A stretch of DNA of 64,000 nucleotides from Podospora comata (taxonomy: Eukaryota > Ascomycota > Sordariomycetes > Sordariales > Podosporaceae), in the NCBI GenBank assembly GCA_017354895.1, contig CP071493.1, forward strand, positions 6,510,001 through 6,574,000. Reading direction: 5' to 3'. The translations under genes were made by a program, and so were the position numbers. The notes below the pieces were generated by a model. The model ran no database searches, was not told the origin of the DNA, and saw only the letters and a program-made list of their open reading frames with translations. Within the stretch, counting starts at the first letter, position 1. Every line of letters starts with the position of its first letter. This document shows positions 1 to 11,900 of this stretch, piece by piece.

Positions 1-403
1 GCCATTTTGGTAGATTAGTGAGTTGTATGTGACGACAAGGACAGAAACCGGTCGGTGTAAGTGAGGTGGTGCTGAGCGGCTCATATAAACGTTCGATATC
101 GGCGCGGGGCAGCTGGGCGGCTCCATCTGGTGGAATTCGTCATTCCAAGGGCGTCTCAACTGCTGCTAGCGGCGGCCTTTGCATCCACAACGCTTCTAGA
201 AGCAGTTGCCCCTCCCCACTCGCCACTTTCACAGGAGCTTCCCGGATGGCACATCGGAGCTGCTTCGCCGGGCAAAGGCAAGCCTCTGTATCAATGCCGA
301 TTATATGATCTTCCTCCAAGCCCTCCTCGACCCCAAAAAATCCCACTTGTAGATTGCATCTCACGCCACAGTCAAATCGCACTGGATTAGTTATCCCCCC
401 ATC
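1..403. other. Intergenic, nothing recognised
   Basis: No supported gene. Short open frames of about 80 codons overlap on both strands without any family motif. This stretch lies downstream of the deacetylase stop and probably includes its 3' untranslated region. Confidence 0.6.
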
Positions 404-1213
404 TCACCCCGTCACCTCCCCCAGCAACCCCGTCACCGTCCTAGCCTCCCATCCCTTCCTCCCCATCTCAGGCAACACCCTGTCCAACATCGGCCTCGTC
501 CAACTCCTCCTATCATGACAAATAATCACCCCTCCCGGATCCAACATCCCCAAGATATGCCTCCCATTCACCCCCGCCCACCCAACCTGCGCATCGTGAG
601 GATAAATACTCCCTAACACCAACCTGTATCCCAACCGGTTCACCACCCCCCTGATCCTATCGCTAAAAAACCCGCTCCCCGGCCTATAATACCTCTCCCT
701 CCCCTCCCTCGGCGGCTCTTTCCCCTCGTCCCTATAAGCCCTATCAATCATCCCCTGCACCTCCCTCATCTCCCTCTCCAGCTCCTCCGTCGACAACCCC
801 CTCGCAGGCTCATCATGCATCCCGTGATTCCCCAGCTCATGCCCCTGCCTCACAATCTCCCTCAGTATCCCCTCCCGCCCAGGAACCTGCGACCCAATCA
901 CAAAAAACGTCGCGTGCGCCCCGCTGGCAGAGAGCGCGGAGAGAATCCCCCTCGTGTGATCAGACGGCGCGTCGTCAATAGTAAGCGCCACAATCTTCTT
1001 GTCGGGGGGCAGCCAGATCCGGAAGAGGACGTCGGTCCAGCGGTGGGAGAAGTAGCGGATTAGCGACGAGGGCGGGTAGTACACCACGTACAGCGGCAAA
1101 ATCACCACCCCTACTAGGAGCAGCAGCAAAAAGAGGAGGTACATTCGTCGTCGGCGGGCGTGGCGGCGGGCGAAGCTGGTGGGGAGACGGAGGAGTCGGC
1201 GAAGGGGGAGCAT
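404..1213 (-). CDS. Membrane-anchored polysaccharide (chitin) deacetylase, NodB domain
   Basis: A single-exon gene for 269 residues. An Arg-rich stretch (residues 15-23) precedes one hydrophobic helix (about 24-46), which predicts a type II anchor with the catalytic domain outside the cytosol. The NodB domain follows: motif 1 TIDDAPS (the two Asp), motif 2 GHELGNHGMHDEP (metal-binding His pair), motif 3 RPGSGFF, and the C-terminal motif GGVIICHD with the catalytic His. Members of this family remove N-acetyl groups from chitin-like or related polysaccharides, so a cell-wall role is inferred; the exact substrate cannot be read from sequence. Motif 2 is H-x2-H rather than the common H-[ST]-x2-H, so this is a divergent sub-branch. 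The ATG at 1213 is the first one in frame and lies just before the transmembrane segment. The next gene upstream is also on the minus strand. Confidence 0.88.
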   Translation of the reverse strand: MLPLRRLLRLPTSFARRHARRRRMYLLFLLLLLVGVVILPLYVVYYPPSSLIRYFSHRWTDVLFRIWLPPDKKIVALTIDDAPSDHTRGILSALSASGAHATFFVIGSQVPGREGILREIVRQGHELGNHGMHDEPARGLSTEELEREMREVQGMIDRAYRDEGKEPPREGRERYYRPGSGFFSDRIRGVVNRLGYRLVLGSIYPHDAQVGWAGVNGRHILGMLDPGGVIICHDRRSWTRPMLDRVLPEMGRKGWEARTVTGLLGEVTG

Positions 1214-1237
1214 TGCGCTGCTGCTGCTGCTGCTGCT
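1214..1237. repeat. (GCT)n microsatellite just upstream of the deacetylase start
   Basis: About seven GCT units abut the start codon of the minus-strand deacetylase, so they lie in its 5' untranslated region. On the transcript the repeat reads as AGC units. Confidence 0.8.
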
Positions 1238-1891
1238 TTAAGGTGGGAAACAGGAAGAGACAAGATTAGGGTATCATGTTTCAATGGCCTAGAGGCAAAA
1301 GACAAAACGAACGACAGGAAAAGTCTTCAAAGCCTACTCCAAGACACCTGAGCATCAAATGGAGAAGGGGAAATGAATTGGCGATAAAGATAAAGATAAG
1401 ACTGCACAGTTACAGCAGCGTGACGTGCCTGGGTTTAATTGGTGTGGCGCAAGCTTCCTTGAGCTGAGAATATGTGGCTGAGAGTGTGGCACTCACCCCC
1501 CTTTTTCTCTCTCTTAGCAAGCCGCAAGCAAGTCTTATAGATAAATGTTTTGATCTTTGTATTACCTATTTCCTACATGTTCTAGCTCCATCGAGCCCCT
1601 TGAATTCACCACGTAAATCCCAGCAGAAGAATCTATCCACTCCATGCCAACATGATGCCGTGAGACTCCAACGCTTCTTGCACTCTTCTCTTGCCCCCTT
1701 TTCCGTCGTCAATGCAACGCTGTCCAGTTATAGTATAAACCATAAAATAAAATAAAAGAAAGAAAAACCCTCCCTTGAAAACAGAACGCCATAGATGCAT
1801 GCAAATACCCGCCCCATGAACCAGCAGATAACCACACAGATCGCCCCAGCTGAGCAATCCCTCGTATCACTCCTGCTTGGTAGAAACCAAA
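1238..1891. other. Intergenic between two minus-strand genes
   Basis: About 650 bp holding the promoter of the deacetylase and the 3' region of the endopolyphosphatase. No coding signal was seen on either strand. The part next to 1740-1760 is A-rich on the plus strand. Confidence 0.6.
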
Positions 1892-4182
1892 TCATGAGTA
1901 CCTCTTCAGCTCACTCTTATCCAACGTCCCGACAAACGCATGACTCAAAAAATGCAGCCAGGTCTTGTTCTTCTTCCCCTTCTTCTTCTTCTTCTTCTTG
2001 TCCCCTTTCTTGCCCTTCTTTTTCTTGTCCCCCTTCTTCTTGTCCCCCTTCTTTGCCTCAGCCTCCATCTCTTCATCATCAGAGTCACTGTCCGACTCAA
2101 AATCGGACTCATCACAGTCATGCTCCTCCTCAACATCTCCCACCTCTTCATCGCCAGCCATCTCAACCAGACTCTTGCCCTTGGCCTTCTGCCCAATCCT
2201 ATACGCCAACTCCACAAAGCTGTTCACCGTCAAATCTCCCAGCTTGTAGATCTTGTCGTTAAAAGTGCTGTACTCGACTTGAAAGGCAAATTCTCTCGGG
2301 TCCGGTTTCGGTGTCAACGGCTTCTTCCCTCCGTTCTTCCCCTTTCGCCACTTCATAAGCCACGATTTCGAGGATTGGAGCAGGGAGAAAAGGCTGTTGG
2401 TTGTTGTTGGCTCGACGCTGTTCAAATCGGTAAGGTTGAGGTTGTTGATGTGCGTTAGGTTAGCAAAGTACTGTGTGTACCCTGTCAAGCTCAGAGGCTG
2501 CTGAGAATACGCAGGTCCGGGAGGGCTCGTCTTCGCTGGTGGAGGAGGAATGACGAGGTTGGGATCGTGAGGCTTCTTGTCCTTCTTTGGGCGTTTGCCG
2601 CCCTTCTTCTTTTTCTTCTTGTCGGTTTCGACATTTTCGAAGGAATCGCTCAGATCGTCTATCGGCGACAAGCTTCGCAGGTCGAGGTGCTTCTGAGGAG
2701 CGCTCGGGGCACTGGCAGGGTGCGACGAGTTCTTCGCGCCATTGCCAGGCATGTCGCGCCAAAGAGGTGTGTTCTCAAGGCCAGAGATGTTGTATTCCAC
2801 CACGCGTAACGTGGGGAAATACGTTGGTACGATGCTGGGGCTGACCAGCGACAACACATATCGCTCCCCCCAAGGATCCTTGCGCTTTGGCTTTCTGGTT
2901 CTGCCCTTCTTTCCATCCTGATTCACTTCGTTCGACTTGCCCGGCACAGTTGGGGGTGTCAACTTGGACCAGTCATCGCGGAGTTCCATCAGATAATCGG
3001 TGCCACCCTGAATCGTAAGCTCATCGTCCAGGTACTCGCGAACGCCGAATTCGGGTGATAGACCGTTCAAGAAGGCGATGTCGACGTCGTGGGTGTCGTG
3101 GATAAGGAAGTGATCGATGTTCATGTGCCCATACATCCCGCTGATAACCACATCCCTATACTGGTGCAGCCAGAGCGTGTACTTTTGCCAGCAAGTCTCA
3201 TCCCAGAGCTTCTTGCTGTCCGTCCTCGCTGGCGGGACATGGCCCATCAAGATAACCTTCATTCCCCTCTCCCTCATAAACTCCAACTGCACTCTCAACC
3301 ACTCCAGCTGCTTGAACCCTGGCTCAGATGGGTTCTCACATCCATCCACACCCGCATTCCGGTCGAAAAAGTAGAGCGTATTCAAGCTGAACACCGCCAA
3401 CCGATTCGGAATAACCTCCACGTGGAACCAACCTCCAAACTCAAAGCTATGCCTCTGCGCCTCTGGGATAAAATGCCTCCAAATGTGCGTATACGTCTGC
3501 AACCACTTATTCGGCCCCGGCAGCAAGATGTTATGCGGCAAGATGTCGTTATTCCCGAACGTCGGCACAACCGGTATGCTCATCCCATGTCCCGTCTCCT
3601 CGTTCCTGAGCATCTCGGCAAACTTGTCCGCAATCCAGGTGTTGGTCCCGAGCACCTGGTCCTGCGTGCGGGGCAAATCATCGTCGCGATCGTGACGTGC
3701 CGTGTCGCCCGTCCACACGACAAAATCAATCTTGTCTTTTAAATTCGCCTCAATCCAGTCAAACGTGGCATTCACCAGCGAGTACGGCGAATCGCAATCG
3801 GTCGTCTCGGCACCGTACGGCCCTGCTGGCCCTTCGCCCTTGTGGCATCCGTCGTCTTCGTCTGTGGATGAGTGTACTTTGTAGAATTCATCGGGATGGA
3901 TGTCTGCGTGTGAATTTCCATAATGTCAATCTCAGTTCCTCAGAAATGACAGGCCTGCCGCGATGGGACACAGAGCCTGCCGCGAAGCTACGAGAGCAAT
4001 GGTGATGGAGGGGATAGCTCACCTGTGATATGCAGGAACCTGCCATGCAGCCCTTTTCGCGGGGCAGCATTCGACAGTATGTGCTGCTCTGCCGCCGGCG
4101 CAGTTGGACCTGAACCCGAGAGCCTGGCAATGACGCCATGGTACAGCAGTCCCAGGCACAGAATGCGCTGGAGAGCCATCAT
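1892..4182 (-). CDS. PPN1: Vacuolar endopolyphosphatase (Ppn1 family)
   Basis: Two exons, 4182-4023 and 3903-1892, joined over a 119-bp GTGAGC...GCAG intron, give 723 residues. The intron splits the Asp codon of the first metal motif, and the joined sequence reads FLHITDIHPDEFYK. Residues 1-20 are hydrophobic (signal or anchor), as expected for a vacuolar type II membrane protein. The calcineurin-like phosphoesterase core shows DIH, WTGDTARHD, FGNND, ILMGHVPP and YGHMN, which supply the two-metal site. The family cleaves long polyphosphate chains internally in the vacuole. A low-complexity region follows, with two basic stretches (around 2880-2930 and 2570-2620), then a long acidic Ser/Asp/Glu run leading into an almost pure Lys/Gly/Asp tract (about residues 637-700). 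A short conserved-looking tail, TWLHFLSHAFVGTLDKSELK, ends the protein. Confidence 0.93.
1964..2155 (-). other. Acidic-serine then poly-lysine tract in endopolyphosphatase (PASK-like)
   Basis: In the minus-strand reading frame, an Asp/Glu/Ser-rich run (DESDFESDSDSDDEEMEAE) passes directly into repeated KKGDKKK units. The order acidic plus serine, then lysine, fits the loose description of PASK motifs, which in yeast proteins are known sites of polyphosphate attachment or binding. Confidence 0.6.
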
Positions 4183-7002
4183 TTGGCAGACGGCTGAGAT
4201 AAACGAAATAGTAACAGGGAAATAGATAAATAAATAAATAACAATTCAGGAGTATCCCTTCCGTGGGTGGGGGGGAGGTGTTTTCGCGCTGGGGCGCCTT
4301 TCTTTAGATATAGGTTGTCATACCAGGCATGGATGGGAATCGAGAAAGAGGAGCGGGTCGGTAGGGTGGTGGAAAAGAAATCTAGATGGCCGTCGAATGT
4401 TTTTGGCGTCAAAGAGAGGAGGAGCCCACTGTAAAGTGGTGCTCAAGCCTGTTTTAGCTTTTCAGACCCTCAGCTGGGCGGGCAAGGCGAGAAAGTGTGG
4501 TGGCCAACAAACGGTCGCGGTCTGGGCCAGTGTCAGAGGATGACGCTTCTTCCGGGCTCTTGTCATGTGTGGATGGAGTCTTGGCTGCTTTTTTGCGAGA
4601 ACCCTTTGGGTCGTCAAGTCAGTCGATCACAAGATGCCCAGCCTGTGACACTGAACGGGGATGGGGTGGCAGACGTGGGATGTCCTTCATTTTTAATACC
4701 CCAGAGGCAAACCTAAAGAATTCTTCAAAATTATTCTTTTTTCGTATCACCACAATAAAATCAACTGCTATGAGTTGATTACCTGCTGTACCGCCCATCT
4801 GAACTGCGTCTTTTTCGCTTCCGATCACCATCCACAGCAAAGCAAGTTTCTGCCTTTTTCGTCTCTCTTGAGCACCTTGACGGTTCAGATACCGAGTATA
4901 CATATTCAGCCACGCGGGACCCCCTTTGAAGACTTTACACCCACACAGCCAATATCCTTCAAGCTTCCTCCCCACGTGTGTAACAGAGCACAACTACATA
5001 TTGTAGAAACCAGACATGTGCCTCGCTCTGTGGCTGTCGACCTCTCTACCGATCCATCATCTGCCTCTTTGACACCATTCATGATGTGGTGATCTCTTCT
5101 GCCTAGTATACCCCCACAGGTCATCACCCAGGTCCCCGCGGCATAACCCGCATCACCATCGACGTCACAAACCTCGCTTTTCCATTCCGCCAGCACCCTT
5201 TGCCGGCCGTGATATCAACCCCACGAACACTTGGCTTCATCAAAGATCAGCGGCGCATCTCCCTTCTTGGCCCAAGCCCCCAAAAAAGGGTCAAAGGTTT
5301 CGCAGCTGGACTTGCTGGTCTGGTGGGGTGGAAGGAGGGGTCGTCGACCACCCCACAGACCTACTCAAGAAACCTCTTGGTAAATCATCTGAAAACATTT
5401 CAGCCAGAAACGTTGACCAGCGGTTACTCTTCCATGACAGCCTATCCTGTGATCCCCAACCCATGCGTCACAGCCCAAAAAACAAAAACAAAAACAAAAA
5501 AAATAAAATAAAAAAAGGCGGGGGAAATCGGAATCACCATCCTCCAAATCCCATCTTTCATTATCCTGCCCACCAAGAACAGTGCGGGGTGTTCGATAGT
5601 GGGACGTTAGCACACTGTCCAGCAAAGTGGGGCCTCCTCCCATTAAAACCACCAATTTTTTTTCGCGTCTTTGCGCGTTTCTCTTTTTCTCCTTCTTTCA
5701 TACATCAAATGCAGCCAGCGCCGCGTCTATAGACTTCTTCTCCTCCATGTCTGCCAGAATGCTCATTGCTAGCTTGCTAGAAAAAAACAATATTAGATTG
5801 CCGTACGTTTGAGGGAGGTTGGAGCTTTCAGGAGCAATGAATACTTCCCATGGTTTAATCGGCCACATTTTTATTTTATTTTATTTTATTTTATTTTGTT
5901 TTTTGATTTTTTTGATTTTTTTTGGTTTTTATCTTTAAGAATCTTTTCCCAACTCTTTGATAGCTTGAGGGTTTGGGGGGCCACTTCTGACATGGAATCA
6001 TGACCGGCCCCCGTTAGAGAGTTGGTATACCTTACTGGTGATGATCAGCTGCTGGAAAACTTGTGTAGCCTTGCGTGGTGCAGCTGGTCGTGGGTTGTGG
6101 TGCCGGTGGGTTGTGGAGGCGGCGGAATGACCCGACCAACTTAGCCACCTGCCTGGTGATGATTTACACTTCCCGGAGGATCACGTTAAAACATCTCGGC
6201 CTGGCCTGAGCCTGATATCACGACCTGTCGATGACCCAGCACCGGAATGCCCGATCTGGTGTGTATCACCACAAACGTGGTATAAGGTAAGGTGTTCTGC
6301 CCCGAGTGTATGTTTCACAGCATGGAGGTTCGTTCCGGTTTCGCCCTGTCGGTTACAGCTTGTGTACAGTCTCGCTGTCAGGAGGTGTGGTGTGCACAGC
6401 ATTGAGGGGATTTCCCCTCGAGGTGGTTGGTGGTGGATGCTGTTGTTGTGGATTTGCCATGGTTGCGATGGCATCACAGCACAGGTGTGCAGAGTCCTAC
6501 CAGGTGATAGAGAGAGTCCCCATGCCGTGACCCCTCGGTTGCCAATCATTGTATGGTGCTTGATATACATTCGAGAAGGCAGCTGATGGCGATTTCACAA
6601 GAACGGGCCTTCTGGCCCCATGTGGTCCCAACATACACATCAACTACACCCTCTGGAAAGAGATGTTTGTTTAAAGAAGAGGATAATCCAAAGAAGATAA
6701 ATATAACCATTTCAGCTGACCACACAGCTCAGAGAAACAACCCTTCATATATATATAATTACACGTAAATATATATCCCACGAAAGACCTCTCCTTCCCC
6801 CTTCCAAAATTATGAATGACAGTAGAATAAAAGATATAAATCCGTCATCATTATAAAATCTCACTTTCCCCGTTGAAACATAAAAAGTAGATATCTCCAT
6901 CCCTCTCATTCTAGCCAAGTCATGGACTCATCTCCCATATCTTTTTAGACCAGAATCACCAAAAAATTTGAAATAAATGGATGTAATAGGAGCCGGCAAG
7001 AT
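4183..7002. other. Gene-poor intergenic region, 2.8 kb
   Basis: This is the shared upstream side of the endopolyphosphatase and the 3' side of the zinc-finger gene. No open frame has a motif or a plausible exon chain. Contents noted: ATAA repeats near 4225-4240, an A-rich CAAAAA tract at 5477-5516, a TTTTA repeat at 5867-5898, and an AT-rich stretch at 6740-6975 that probably belongs to the 3' end of the zinc-finger transcript. Confidence 0.55.
5867..5898. repeat. (TTTTA)n microsatellite
   Basis: About six units of TTTTA followed by further T-rich sequence. It lies in an intergenic region. Confidence 0.85.
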
Positions 7003-10000
7003 TTAGTCCGTATCCATCGCATCTGGCGGGACCGGCGATCCAAGCGTCACCTCCGGCCGACGCAAGGCTTGGTATGGTTTCACTTCGAGTGACAGCTCGG
7101 GGGGCTCTGACTTCTGCTGTTGTGGCTGGCCAGCCCCAACGCCGTTCGTTTCTTCCACCACGTCCATCGCGTCCTCCTTCGATGGCCGGGGCAGCACGGC
7201 GACTTGGATCTCGGAAGCAATCTCCGATTCGTGATCGGCGTGTGAGTTGGGCAGTTGCCCAGATGGCTCGGTTTTGGAGGTCTGGATCGACGAAGGAGCT
7301 GGAGAAGCCTGTGCCGATGAAACCCGAGTGCTGGGCTCCTGCTGGTACAGTTGGGTGCGTTCTTCGCGGGTGGTCTGAACAACAGATGCCCTGTCGCTGT
7401 ATTCGGAGCCTCTTCGGGAGTCTTCATCCATGTCGACATCCAGTTGAACATGCGAATCGTGCTCAAGCTCTTTGCCCTTCTCCGTTGCCGTCGTCGGCGT
7501 CCGGGCAACAGAATCTTTCCTCTCACTGGCGTTCCCACCCCCGCCGCCCGTCGTCTTTGGCGTAGAAGGAACGATGACGTTCAACACACAGTCATCCAAA
7601 TGCTCATAAAACTCCTGGGCTGTAGCGAACTGGCTCTGGCAAATGCTGCACTTTGCCCCGGCAGCACCGGCTCGCGCGGACCCAGATGTCAAAATGAGCT
7701 TCCTGCTGTTCGGTGGTGTCTGCTCGACGTTGTGCACGGCTGTCAAGTGACGCTTGAAGACATCCGCCCGGTTGAAGGCCTTCTCGTAGGATGTCCCGGC
7801 ACCAGGACAAAATGGGCAGATCATGGTGCCTTTGTAGTGTGTGAGGGCATGTCTGTTCTTGTCGTATTTTCGCGCGAACCCCTTGGTATGATACTCGCAG
7901 GTCTCGATTGGGCACTTTTCAGGACGTTCCTCCATGTGGGTCAGCATGTGAGCTGCCAAGTCCTTGAAAACACGACCGCATTCTGGATGGGGGCAGCGGT
8001 TGCGGACCGAGGAGGATGCCGAAGTAGGTGTGAGCTGTGACTCGTCGTTGCTCTTGAGGACCGGGGTCGGGGTCATGTAGGCACCCGGTGAGCTTTGTAT
8101 GATCATAGGTGGTGGGCCAACTGGACCCCCTACTGAGCCGAGAGAGCCGAGGGGCCCAGCATGAGCCATCGGGCCGAACGAAGGGGCCAGCAGCGGCTGA
8201 GAGGGTGCCGGGAGACCGTGTGGATGTGGATGTCCCATGTGTGCCGGCGGTGGTGGAGGAGGCGCAGGGGCTAGGCGTGGTGCTTCTAGAACCGGTGGTG
8301 AGCGGCGCCGAGGTGGGGAGATAAAGTCATGGGTGTTCTTGTAATCATGCCCCTCGTCTTCTCCACTGGACGCGTCGTCCTGATCCTGTACGTCAATCGA
8401 CTGCCGTACTTCCCGCATCCAGTCTTTCAAGATATTCATCGGCGGCCAATCCCCGCTCGCTTTACCACCACGATGAGGATTGAAGTGAGCTCGTCTCAGA
8501 TGCGCTGCTGCGTTGTAGTAGGCGCCGTAGCGTTTTTGGGTCACGCAGGCCTTGCATTTCGAGAGAGGTATCACGGGCTGGGGTGAGTGAGGTGGGCCGT
8601 GAGGCTCTGTGCAAACCCATCTCTTGACCAGAGCAGCATGCTTGGCATCGTTGTGTCTTCTCAGTTCGTGTTCGCCACGGAAACCCTCAGGGTACTCGTT
8701 ACATTTCGTGCAGTATACTCTCCGCAAAGGCGGCCTTTGGTATGATGGTCGAAGCCTCGGTGCCGCGATGGGCGAGGTCAGCCCACGACCGGCCTGTCTG
8801 GGGAACGTTGGGCTTTCGGCAACGGTGTGGCGCCTGCCCATATCCATAGACTGTGGTGATGTGAGCAACCGGTCCGGCTCTCCTTTGAAAACATAAATAT
8901 CCCTGTCGGCTTGTCCGGGGACGTTGGAGCCCCACGGGTGGGCGAGAGGTCTCATATCTGGCAGCGGCTTCCGCGGCTCTTCCGCAGGCTTGGCGATTGG
9001 GGGTAGGACGAAGGATCCTTGCCTTTGTGATGACCGCTGCTTCAAAAACCCATGGTAAACATTGCCCTCAATCTCTCCGCTCCCGAGAAACAGCAAGAAG
9101 TCTTTCGTACTTGTCAAACCACGCTCCGCCCAAGAGTTCCTTCCTAGGAACGCCCCAACTGAAGCGAGTAGCTCGCGGTCTTCGTTGTTCAGCTCTGACT
9201 CGTGGCCATCTAGTAACATGGTGGTAGAGGCTGCGAAGATGCAAACCAGAGCTTTGTAAACTGCGTGCATGGCCGATGTGGCAGGCTCGGTGGGCGAGTT
9301 AACGCGTGCTTGTGCGGCCCTGTCCACAAGCAACGTTCTGACGATGCTAAAGATGCAGAGTGAAAAGAAGCTTGCGAGCCAAGTCTTTGGGTCCAGCGTG
9401 TTGGACCTCATCATCTGAGTATCGAGAGAGTGCAGGAACTGTGTCATGCAATTGTAAAGCAACTGGAAACGTCCGTAGAGATCAGCATCGTCGAATATGA
9501 CGTGGGTGCTCGAGCTGCTTGGCTCGCCGTGGATAGCTGGGTCGGGCAGCTGAAGGTCATAAAATAGCGCTTCTCGAAGCAGTAGTTTGGCCCGATACAA
9601 GACTGGATATGTCACCGCCTCCGACTCCCTGCTTGCCGAGAGAACGCCGCTCATTTTGAGAAGTTGCCAAAAGTTGTAGGTGCCACTCATATTCCAGCTT
9701 CCTGCCAATACGGTCAGGACCGGTGGAGGGCGGTCCACGGGCTCTTTGCCGAATGATGCCAGCGTTGGGTTGGATGGAGGTAAGCTGGCTAGATCCTCTG
9801 TCCACCAAAAGCCATCATCAAAGTCCAGATCATCCTTGACCATCCTCGCGATTTCTGGTGCAACGACGAATGATCGTTCGAGAAATTCGTTCATGTTTCG
9901 GCGAATTGCAAGTGGGGAGGTCATGGGAGTCTGCGTGTGTCGAGGGGAAACGGCGGCTGAAGACAAGAGTTAGCTTCACAGCCGCTTGACAAGATAAATC

Positions 10001-11436
10001 AGCAAAGAAGAAAGGCCATACTGGGAAGCATAGTCTCCGTAAAATTGGCGAGCGGTCCGCGATGACAGCCCAAAGCTTTCCAAAAATCATTATCTGACGG
10101 GGCTGTTGGTTCAGGACAAAGTCCGCATGGATCATTGGAGTCACACTAAGACGGTCAGCGAACAAAGCACGAATCCTCAGTCGGCAGTAGCGCACTCACC
10201 CCCTTTTTCAAGACTTTACATCGAAGACATGGCCCGACCTCCCGGAGCAGCCGCAGCTCACCAATTGATTCCAACCGCGATTGCCCCACACGACTGCGCT
10301 TCAACGGTGGCAGCAAGGGATCGACCTCGGAATCGACTGACCCACGAGGGCCTGCCGGATGCTCGGGTACAAACGAATAGCTCCTTAGCGATTCGCGGTG
10401 GTCTTTGGCCGGAGGTTGACTGTTTGTTGCTATTGGCGCAAGCTGAATGTTGGGGCCTGGACGAGGTAGATACAAAGGAGATAGCTGCTTGCTGTAATCG
10501 GTGCTGTAATTTCGGTTGGTCTTCTCGGGGAAGACAAGCGGTGGTGTGCCGCTGACTGAGAGACCCGAGTCTCTTTTTTGGAGAGAGACATGCTCTCTCG
10601 AGTGTTGATCTCGGTCATCGTGAAGAGGATATCCGTAGATGTAGTGCATACACCTCTCATCCCAACACTTGTAGGAGTGGTGAGTCCGAAAACCTAGAGG
10701 TACGCTGTCCCTCAACCTCATTGCAGACACAACTGGGTCGAAGCGGGCAACATTCCTATCCAGCCATGCAGCATACCCTTCCGGCGCTTGATCCCGAAAA
10801 TAATGATACTTGAGGGTGTCAAGAAACCTAGGGTCCTGAAGGTCCACGCCTACCAGATAAAAAGTTCAAGTCAACCCTCCGAGTAGGCAGAGCAATGGAG
10901 CCAGAGACGTGACTTACCATGTTCGAGACAGGCTGCCTCGATGCATTCGCAGTTATACTGCAATGTTCGGGCCTCTTCTATTTCGGACAGGAGAGGGATT
11001 TTGTTGGATAACTCTGACGAAAGGGTTAGGTATTAGACGAGATAGACTTGGAGCAACTTGACAGCCCTGGGAGAAAAGAAGCCACGGGAGACGGGGATGA
11101 GGGTGGCTCACGGTTCTCGTCGGCATACGCGCGCAGCACACGATGCTTATGCCGCAGCATTTCAAGCTCGACCTTGATGTTGGGGCCATATTTCTGAGGA
11201 AGCAGGACAGCTAGTTTGGCCTGAATTTCAGCCTGCTGATCCAGGAGGTGCTTGATGGTGGGATCCAACGACGGATCATACTGAGGCGCGGGATGAGGAG
11301 AGTGATGGGGGACACCTCCAGCTCCAACAGGTGCAGCCAGGACAGACGACGGCGGTGGTGGTACTGAGAGCGAGTTGCGCTCGGGCCGAGACGAAGATGC
11401 CGGCAGCGGCAGCGGCGCGATATTGTCGGCGGCCAT
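7003..11436 (-). CDS. Large transcription factor with a Zn2Cys6-like cluster and C2H2 fingers
   Basis: Five exons (11436-11112, 11013-10918, 10849-10200, 10145-10022, 9956-7003) with introns of 98, 68, 54 and 65 bp give 1382 residues in one continuous frame. An N-terminal Pro-rich part is followed by a helical segment (about 60-105). Residues about 343-380 form a fungal-type cysteine cluster, PCLRCKVLKKGCDSNDPC then GLC and a distant GCHRG; an intron falls inside it (KKG/CDSN). Spacing is C-x2-C-x6-C-x5-C-x2-C-x16-C, so the last loop is longer than in classical Zn2Cys6 factors. C2H2 fingers lie at about 810-835 (YCTKC...RRHND..H), 1050-1120 (CPHPEC...H..TH, CPIETC...H...TH) and 1120-1187 (CPFCP...H..VH, CSICQ...H..DC). 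Pro-rich linkers and acidic C-terminal sequence fit a nuclear regulator. DNA target unknown. Exon joins are by motif and frame only. Confidence 0.85.
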
Positions 11437-11529
11437 AGCGTCGGGCCCCCTCGGCGGCGGCGGCGTCGGGGAAGGCTAGGGGTTGGACACGGGCGCAGCC
11501 ACGGCACGGCAGTTGATGCCGAAACGAGG

Positions 11530-11568
11530 CTCTCTGCTCTCTGCTCTCTGCTCTGTGCTCTGTGCTCT
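11530..11568. repeat. Heptamer CTCTGCT/CTCTGTG tandem repeat
   Basis: About five imperfect 7-bp units. It sits about 100 bp upstream of the start codon of the zinc-finger factor, so on the transcript it is a GA-rich leader element. Confidence 0.75.
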
Positions 11569-11856
11569 TTCACAAACTGGGCTTAGGTTGTTCACACAAA
11601 ACACCGAGCCGGAGGCCGGAAAATGCTCTCGGCGACCGTGTCGCGGAGGCGGAGGCGGTGGTGGCGGCACCAGCAGCAGCGGGTGTTTATTCATCCACAG
11701 ACCAGCTCCGATCAAGGCTCTTGGTGCGTCAATGACAAAGGTTCTGGCGGGCCGGTTTGCGCAACATGGTAGGACGGTTGTGGCGGCGATTCAACGGCGC
11801 TGAGATGCATCACAAGGCCATAGTGCGCGCGGGCACAGTGGAAGGTGAAATTAGCT

Positions 11857-11900
11857 CAGGGCAGGGCAGGACAGGGCAGGGCAGGACAGGGCAGGACAGA
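11857..11900. repeat. GGGCAGGACA tandem repeat
   Basis: Alternating GGGCA and GGACA units, about eight in all, pass into a GA dinucleotide run. It is intergenic, upstream of the zinc-finger factor. Confidence 0.8.

Noticed and set aside
10155-10847. Separate 230-residue minus-strand gene
   Set aside because: Splice sites on both sides join it in frame to the neighbouring exons, and the Cys cluster is completed only by joining to the next exon.
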